DNA of 64,000 nt from NCBI RefSeq assembly GCF_000283155.1, contig NW_004454207.1:119914-183913 (forward strand), given 5' to 3'. This DNA comes from Ceratotherium simum simum (lineage: Eukaryota; Chordata; Mammalia; Perissodactyla; Rhinocerotidae). Of the stretch, positions 12,401-21,400 are shown piece after piece. A model generated the notes under the pieces. The model was not told the origin of the DNA, ran no database searches, and saw nothing but the letters and a program-made list of their open reading frames with translations. How positions within the stretch are numbered: position 1 is the first letter of the stretch; each line of letters begins with the position of its first letter. A program made the position numbers and the translations under genes.

Positions 12401-15400
12401 TTTTTTTACAATAAAAAAGAAAGGTCATAGAAGCCTCCCCGAGAAGGCGATTTGTGTGTGTGTGTGAGGAAGATCAGCCCTGAGCTAACATCCATACCAA
12501 TCCTCCTCTTTTTGCTGAGGAAGACTGGCCCTGGGCTAACATCCCTGCCCATCTTCCTCTACTTTATATGGGACGCCGCCACAGCATGGCCTGACAAGCG
12601 GTGCGTCAGTGCATGCTCGGGATCCGAACCCTGGCCACCAGCAGCAGAGCGCGCGCACTTAACCTCTATGCCACGGAGCCGGCCCGAGAAGGCGATTTTT
12701 GAGTAGAGGCCTTAAGGAAGGAGGCTCAGGGAGCCTTGCGCGGCGCTGGGGAAGAGCGTTCAGGTATAGGGAGCTGCAAGTGCGGGGGGGGGGGAGTGGG
12801 GGGCTGGCGAGAGAACCGCCTTGAGGGCAGCATGGGTCGGGGAGTCAGGGCTGAGGACAGAGGAGTGAAGGAGCTAGTTGTATAGAGCCCATTAGGGACT
12901 CTCAGTTTTCTCTGAGGTGGTTGGGAAACTGGTGGATGGTTTTGAGCCCTGGGGTGATCTGACTTAAGGCTTTTTGTTGATTTTTTTTTCCCCTAAAATA
13001 ATTTTTTGACATGAAATTCACATAAAATGAAATGAACCATCTCAAAGCGAATAGTTCAGGGGCGTTTAGTGCCTTCACAGTTTTGTGCAACCACCACCTC
13101 AGTCTAGTTCTAAAACATTTTCATCACCCCCAAGTAAAACCCTGCACCCCTGAACAGTCACTCCCCATCCCCTCTCCCCTAGCCCCTGCAACCACCAGTC
13201 TGCTTTCTGTCTCCATGCATTTGCCTATTTTGGATGTTTCATGTAAATGGAATCATAAGTATGTAGCCTTTTGTGTCTGGCTTCTTGCACTCACCAGGAT
13301 CTTTTCAAGGTTCATCCACACTGTAGCATGTGTCAGAACTTTACTCCATTTCATGGCTAAGTAGTATTCCCTTGCATTGGTATGCTGCATTTTTATTATT
13401 CATTCATCCATACATGGACATGTAGGCTGTCTCCACCTTTTGGCTGATGGAATAATGCTACTGTGAACATTCATGTGCAAGTACTTGTTTGAACACCTGT
13501 TTTCAGTTCTCTTGGGCATATGCCTAGGAGTAGAATTGCCAGTTCTAACTTCAGTTTCACCAGGATCTGCCTCGTTGCTGTGTTGAGGAGAGATTGAAGT
13601 GGGGAGGAGGTGTGGAGCTGAGGAGACGGGTGAGAAGCCTACTGTGCTAATCGGGCACGAGATGATGGTGACTCAGATGGAGGGTTGGTGACAAGTGGTC
13701 AAAACATGCTTCATCTCAAACATGGAGCCAACAGGATTTGATCTTGGACGGGGGATGGGGAATGGGAACGAGAGCAGAGTCCCGGATGACACGAAAATTT
13801 TTTTCGTGTAAACAAATGGAAAGTAGAGATCCTTGTAAGAGGAGGAGGGGTGTGTGGGGGCAGGGAACATCAGAAATTCAGTTTTGGACGTAAGTGTGAA
13901 ATGCCGGTTAGAACTCCAGGTGGAGAAGGCAAGGACGGTTCATGTGAAGTTTGTTGCTTATGTTCTAGAAACAGTCATGGTAATAATGAACTACTGTCTA
14001 GGTTGATAAGGAAACCAACACGGAAGATCTTTTCCCAGAAGAAGTAGCGAGTCTTCCGAAGGAGAGGCCCAGCCGGAGAGCCCGCGGGGCGCCGTTCGTT
14101 CGGAGTAGCACAATTGTCCGTTCACAGACTTTCTCGCCCGGAGCACGAAGTCAGTATGTTTGCAGAGTAAGTTGGAATTCCTTTGCCACTGTCTGGAATA
14201 TTTTCTTTTTTCCCCCTTTGTCGTGTTCTATTTTTTACTATTTATGCTGAAAGACATGTGTTTTCGCAAATAATACAAGAAATGAGCATCACGCATGTGT
14301 GGATGTGGAATCAGCGTGGTTTCATCCCCCCCTCACCCCGTGCACATCTGACTCTGGATTTCTTCAGGATTCTAATACATTTCTCCCCAGATCTTCAGTG
14401 TTGTAGAGGCATACCTCGTTTTATTGTGCTTTGCAGATAATTGTATTTTTTACAAGACCCTCCACCAGCAAAAAGGTTATGACTCGCTGAAGGCTCTGGT
14501 GATGGTTAGCATTTTTTAGCAAAAATTATTTTTTAATTACAGTATGTACATTGTTTTTTTAGACATAATGCTATTGCACACTTAATAGACCACGGTATAG
14601 TGTAAACACAACTTTTACATGCACCAGGAAACCAAAAAATTCATGTAACTCACTTTATTGTGGTGATCTGGAACCGAACCTGCAATACCTCTGAAGTGTG
14701 CCTGCATGTGCAGCAAATTGGGGTCAGGAAGCAGAGGGCATCATTTCTACATCAATCTAGGGACTAACAAGTTGGAACAGGGAATATCTTGAATTGGGTT
14801 GAGATTGGGAAGTCAGGTGACTGAGTGGTTAGAAGTCCTGTAGTGTGGCTCTATTAGGGGTCCCAGGGAAGACAGCAGCCTTGAAGACTTGAGGTGCTGA
14901 GACAGTGGGTTCTGACTCCCCTACTTGTAAATTCTCACCCCGAGGGTGACAGCAGGAGGTGCTGAGTGGTTCTCAACCTTGGCTGCACCTTGCAGTCAAG
15001 TCACTTTGGGGGGGCTTCACAAAATGCTGGTGCCTGGGTTCCACCCCCAGGATTCATCACTGGTTACATGTGGGGCTGAACATCAGAGTTTTGGGATGCT
15101 CCCAGATGATTCTAATGTTGAGAACCCTGAGATAGGTAGAGAGGGAGACCTAACCCGCTGTGGTCTTTGAAGATAGGGCAGCATGTTGGCAGGCAGTGGC
15201 AGTGTGACAGTGGCAGCACAGATGAGGATAGAGAAGGGAATTTTAAGGATAAGTGGTCATGACACAGTGGCCTGGAGGGACTGTTTGGATTGAGAAGAAC
15301 TTTGACCTTTCCCATCTCTGAATGGGGCTTGTTGAAGAAAGCACCTTCCCTTGAAGAGGCTGCGAAGGAGCTGGCTCCGTTAGGGCAAAGCCAGAGTTAG

Positions 15401-18400
15401 ATCATACAAGAGAAACAGACCCTCATATCCGTGCAGGAGACATCAGGAGTGCGGTGCAGGGTCCCTGGGCCCACGCTTGGGTTCAGTAATTTGCTAGGAC
15501 TCACAGAAAAGCCGTTATATTCACCATCATGGTTTATTACAGTGACAGGATACAGACCAAAGTCAGCAGAGGGAAGAGGCGTGTAGGGCAGCATTCAGGA
15601 GAGACCAGGCGTGAGCTTCCAGCTGTTCTCTTCCAGTGGGGTTGTGTGGACAGCTCTTACCTGTCCCGGGAGTGACGAGTGACAACAGTCATGGAGTATT
15701 GCCGACAGGGAAGCTCACCAGAGCCTTGGTGTGCAGGCTTTTTGTGGGGTTGGTCATGTAGTATAGCTGATTGCCTGCATGGCTGACTCTAGTCTCCAGC
15801 CCCCCTAGAGGTCAAGCTGATGGCCCAGGGCCCCCCCATAAATCACATTGTTAGCAGAGACCGTGTGGCCTGGCCCGAGGTCCCCAGGTAAACAAAGACA
15901 CTTAGGCAGGACATTCCAGGGTCACGTCCCAGGAGCTGGGCAAGGACCAAACCTTTCTTGGGGCAAGGTTAATCCTTTACTGCACAGGAGTGAACAGCGG
16001 GGGTTGAGGCCTCGGTGGCCCAAGCCACCTTTCTGCCATTTTCGAGCCCTGCTGCTCTTCTCCCCACAGAAGCGAGGTGTCCGAGTCGAGGCTGTCCTGG
16101 GTAGGACAGGGTCAGGCCCGGGCCCTCCCACCCCATCAGGCTGCAGCCCTGTGGGGGCTGATGCTTAACCGAACACGTCAAGGTACTAGATCCAGGACCG
16201 TCCTCGCGTCCGTTCCTTATTCTAGACTCTTACCAAACCACCTCGGAGCAGAGTCAAGCCTGCTTATTGAATAGGATAGGGTGGTAAGGGAGGAAATGCT
16301 TCACTCCCCAGAGAAAGGGCTCCAGCTCATGTGCTGTGTTCTGCACCCTGCATGAAAGCATGCATTTACTGGCGACGCTTTTAGCGGCCTCTTTGTTTGT
16401 ATATATGTGTATAGTGATCGGGGGGCATGTAAACTGCTGTCCCAGGGCCTTTCCTGAGTATTTTGGGTTAATTGGCATGGAAAATAAGGCCATGAAGGCA
16501 AGGAGTTTGGTTTTCACACAGATACACATTGATCCTGAAGCGAGAACCCACCACCAAATGAAATCCGTACTGTCTTAGCTCCCATGAAGAAGGCATTATT
16601 TATTTTTGTTTTTAAAAGCAGACCTTTTCGGGGCCGGCCCGGTGGCACAAGCGGTTAAGTGCGTGCGTTCTGCTGAGGCGGCCCAGGGTTCACCGGTTCG
16701 GATCCTGGGCGCACACCGATGCACCGCTTGGCAAGCCATGCTGTGGCAGCGTCCCATATAAAGTGAAGGAAGATGAGGCACGGATGTTAGCCCAGGGCCA
16801 GTCTTCCTCAGCAAAAAAAAAAAAGAGGAGGATTGGCAGATGTTAGCACAGGGTTGATCTTCCTCACAAAAACAAATAAAAGCAGACCTTTTCCCCTGAC
16901 TGGCAGAGTGGGTGTCAGTGGTACTGGCTTGTCCTACTACCGGGAACGAGTCTCTGTTTTTGGAAAGCCGTTTTTTCCCAGCTCTTGCCAAAGCCAGAAA
17001 TAGAGCAAATGAGAATGACTGATAACAAGTGAAAAGCGCCGAGGACAGTGGTGGCCTTCTTGAGCATCATGCACATTATCAGGACGCAGTTAGTATTTTT
17101 TTTTTTTTTAATAATTTTATTTATTCATTTTTTTCCCCCAAAGCCCCAGTAGATAGTTGTATGTCATAGTTGCACGTCCTTCCAGTTGCTGTATGTGGGA
17201 CACGGCCTCAGCATGGCCGGAGAAGCAGTGTGTCGGTGCGCGCCCGGGATCCAAACCCGGGCCGCCAGCAGTGGAGCGTGCTCACTTAACCGCTAAGCCA
17301 TAGGGCCGGCCCAGGACGCAGTTAGTATTGACAGGACAGGCATTTTGTAGACTCCATTAGCCTGGAAGCATCACATGGTTTGATTGATAAGCATGAAGGA
17401 GGGTGTGGGGTTGGTTTGTTTCTTTGGTTTGTTTTTTTTGTCTTTCAATTTACTTGAAACTCCTGTGTAGGTTTTGTCTTAACTGAAACCAGAAGTCTTG
17501 GTAAAAGCGCTGACAGTCCTAAGTGCGTTTGAGTACCTGTGAGGAGAAACGAAATGGTCCAATTCAGAGTACACAGGGAGAATGAATATTGAATTTCTGA
17601 GAAAGTGCTTCTGAACATCATTCTTTTTGGTGCAGCTTTATCGTAGTGACAGCGACAGTTCAACACTGCCCCGGAAGTCCCCCTTTGTCCGAAACACTTT
17701 GGAAAGACGAACCCTTCGCTACAAGCAGGTGTGTGCCACATAAACTAATATGCAATCCATACTTACCCTGGGAGTTGTTTTTATACAATAATATTTTAGG
17801 TAATATTAATTAAAAGGTAGTATATTTATTTCCTTCTTAGGTATAATTTTAAAAGCACATATGATGTCAAATGTTACCAATATTTCTTAATTTCCCGAGA
17901 TAATGTCATGATCTAAGATAATTCATGATCTTTACATATACAAACTTAATAAATTAATAAAATATATAAAAATAAACAGTCAACCATTCTTTTTTTTTTT
18001 TTCTTTAAAGATTTTATTTATTTATTTTTTCCCCCCAAAACCCCAGTAGATAGTTGTATGTCATAGCTGCTTCTAGTTGCTGTATGTGGGACACGGCCCC
18101 AGCATGGCCAGAGAAGCGGTGCGTCGGTGCACACCCGGGATCCGAACCCGGGCCGCCAGCAGTGGAGCTCCCGCACTTAACTGCTAAGCCACGGGGCCGG
18201 CCCAACAGTCAACCATTCTACATAAGAAATTTTTTTTTTCTTTTTTGACAGAGGAGTATGTAAAGTTTAGAGAATTTAAATTTTTCAACATAGAGCATTC
18301 TTCTACATAGGATTGTTCTAGGTTTTCATTTCCTTTACCCACCAAGTTTTTTCTGCACATCACACCAATTTAGAAAGCTTTGCTGCTTTTAGTTTGTAGC

Positions 18401-21400
18401 AAGGATTCTTTTAAAGATTTCCATGTGGTGGTTTTATCTAGAGCAGCTGCTGACTGAGAATGGTAAGAAAATACATAATTCAGCTGCAGAAGTTATTTCT
18501 CAGTAGCAACACTGTTGACATTTTGGACTGTGAACTGGAGGATGTTGAGCTGCATCCCTAGCCTTGACCCGCTAGTTGTCAGTGGTACCCCTCCCCCTAG
18601 TTGTGACAACCAAAAATGTCTCCAGGCATTGCCAGGTGTCCCCTGGGGGGCCAAGTCACCCCTGGTTGAGAACCGCTGAGCTCTGCTGTGAATTCAGCAG
18701 TGCTTTTAAATGAATTCGTATTTATTAAGTCACATCATATATTTGCATTTAAATTCTGTGTATGTGCAGAATAGTGTTACGTGTGTGTAAAAAGCATACA
18801 GTTATTCAGTCCACTGCACATGCTGATGTGCCCATGGATTTGTGATTTTGCTGCACTAACTGCCATTCCCAGGGTGGTTTCCCATTGGGTGGGAAGTACT
18901 GCTCTCAGCTCCGCATACAAAATTCTTTCCTTGTCTTAGGACTTTTCTTGAAAACAGCAGATTTGGTTACTTGAGGCTTATAGAGGGAGGAGAGTGTTTG
19001 ACAGCTTGCGTGTGTGTGCGCACCTGCATGGGTGTGTATGTATAATTTTTTAAACAAAGAACACTCATAGTTTATGATGTGCTTTTTCCCCCTTATACAG
19101 TGGATCATTTAAGATTTTCCATGTCAATATATTTTTTCAACTGTGTACAATGGATGGATTTTATGCTGGCCTTGTAATTTATTTAGTCAGTTTCCTCTTG
19201 TTATATATTTTGGCTTTTTTCTGTTATAAACCTTAGTTGGATCACTTTCGCACATCATCAGTTGTGCCTTTCAAATGTAAGTCAAAATGAAATTTCAGAA
19301 CCAAAGAAAATGCACATTTTTTGGCTTTTGATGTATATTGTCAAATAGTACTTCAGGAAGATTATGCCCATTTTTGATCGTGCCAGCCCCATATGAGAGG
19401 GTCTATTTCTTTATACTTTTGCAAACATATAGGTTATCATTAAAGAAAACAATTTGTTGTCACTAACTTGATATTGAACTGGAGATTTAAATTAATCTTG
19501 CCCAAATCTATGTTTTTTTAACATCAGGCCGTGTGTAGAAAAACACCTCTCCAATAACTGTGATTGCCCCGTCTTCCATTAATTGTGGAAGAACCTTCTA
19601 GAAGGCCTGAGCTTGCCAGCCACGTGGCATCCAGATGCCTGGTTAGTGTGTGTGTTCACTGCTGCTGTCTCCTGCAGTCCTGCAGGTCCTCCTTGGCCGA
19701 GCTCATGGCCCGCACCTCCCTGGACCTGGAGCTGGATCTCCAGGCGTCGAGAACGCGGCAGAGGCAGCTGAACGAGGAGATCTGCACCCTTCGAGAACTG
19801 AGGCAGCGGTTAGAAGACGCCCAGCTCCGAGGTCAGACCGACCTCCCGCACTGGGTGCTGCGGGATGAGCGATTCCGGAGGCTGCTGAAGGAAGCCGAGA
19901 GGCAGGTAAGAGGCCCGGGGCCTGCTTCACGGTCCCTTTGGCTTCCCACGTCTGCCTGGTCACGGTCACTGCCCTTTGCCCCAGTGCTCTTGGATTCTGA
20001 AGTAAGCATTTCAGATGATAAAACTGTAATGTAAACGATCCAAGCGCTCATCTCAAGGAGCTGGGTTTCTTCCTCCATGGGCCAGGCACCTGGTCTGCGA
20101 GGTGGCACCAACACACATCGTGAGGCTTTGAGGTGCCTGGGCCAGGGGGTGGGGGCGCGGGGGCTGGAGGAAGGAATCCCTGGCCCTGCTGCCAGAATCC
20201 CCGTTCCTCGCTCCCTGGGTGCCCTGTCTGTGAGGCAGGACCCCAGTGACCCCGAGTAGCTCCTGTGAAGATTCCCTGGGGGGAGTGGATGGGGTGGGCC
20301 TCTCTCCCCTCTGGGTCCCCAGAGCTGGGAGTGGCTTCATTCTTCCTTAAAACTAGAAGTAAAAACGTTTTGTTTATCCAATGTTGCTGTTCCAGACAAG
20401 ACAGACCAAACTCGACTTCCATCAAGAACAGGCAGCTGAGAAGATGCTAAAGAAGGCCTCCAGAGGGATCTGCCAGCTGCGCGGGCAGAACCACAAAGAG
20501 CCCATCCAGGTGCAGACCTTCAGGTAGGGAGAAAGGGAAGCCGCAGGCCTTGCTGTCCTGCTTTCTTTTTCCTGTCACTCCTTTATCATTACGAAAACTG
20601 AAGGAAGGATTGACACAAACCCACAGGAAGTTGAGAACAAAACAAGAATCCCCACTGCTATTAGCATTTTGATGTTTTCTTATCTTTTTTTCCTAGGCAC
20701 TGTTTTTTTTCAAAGTGCTACTTGTAATCATAATGTAGGTTCAATTTTGCATTTAGCTTTTTTTAAGTTAAAATATCCTGTGTTGCCACATGATCTGTTA
20801 CCTTTTTTGGCTATAAAGTCTCATCTAATAGATACAGTTTACCTGACTATTTTATAACCTGCTTCTTTCCAAATGTTTGCTGTTGTAAACAGCACAGTGA
20901 CTTACATACACACACACATACACATACACACATCACCTTTGCCTTTTTAGTTAACTTTTGACTGAAGCATACTATACATACAGGAAAATGTGCGTATCAT
21001 ATGTATATAATAGTTCAGTGAATCGTCACAAACTCTACATGGCAAGCATCCAACATTATCAGCAACCCCAGATTTTCCACCCTAGAGTAACCACAGTCTT
21101 GAATTTGAATAGCATAGATTAGTTTTTCCTGTTTTTGCTTCTTATATGAGGAGAATTACATAGTTATACCTATATTCTTTTGGGTCTGACTTTTTAAAAA
21201 ATTGAGGTGAAATTCACGTAGCATAAAATTAACCATTTTAAAGTGAACAATTCCGTGGCATTTAGTACAGTCACAGTGTTATGCAACCACCACCTTTATC
21301 TAGTTTCTAAACATTTCCATCACCCCAAAAGGAAACCCCATACCCATTAAGCAGTCACTCCCCACTCCACCCGCCCCCAGCCCCTGGCAGCCACCAACCT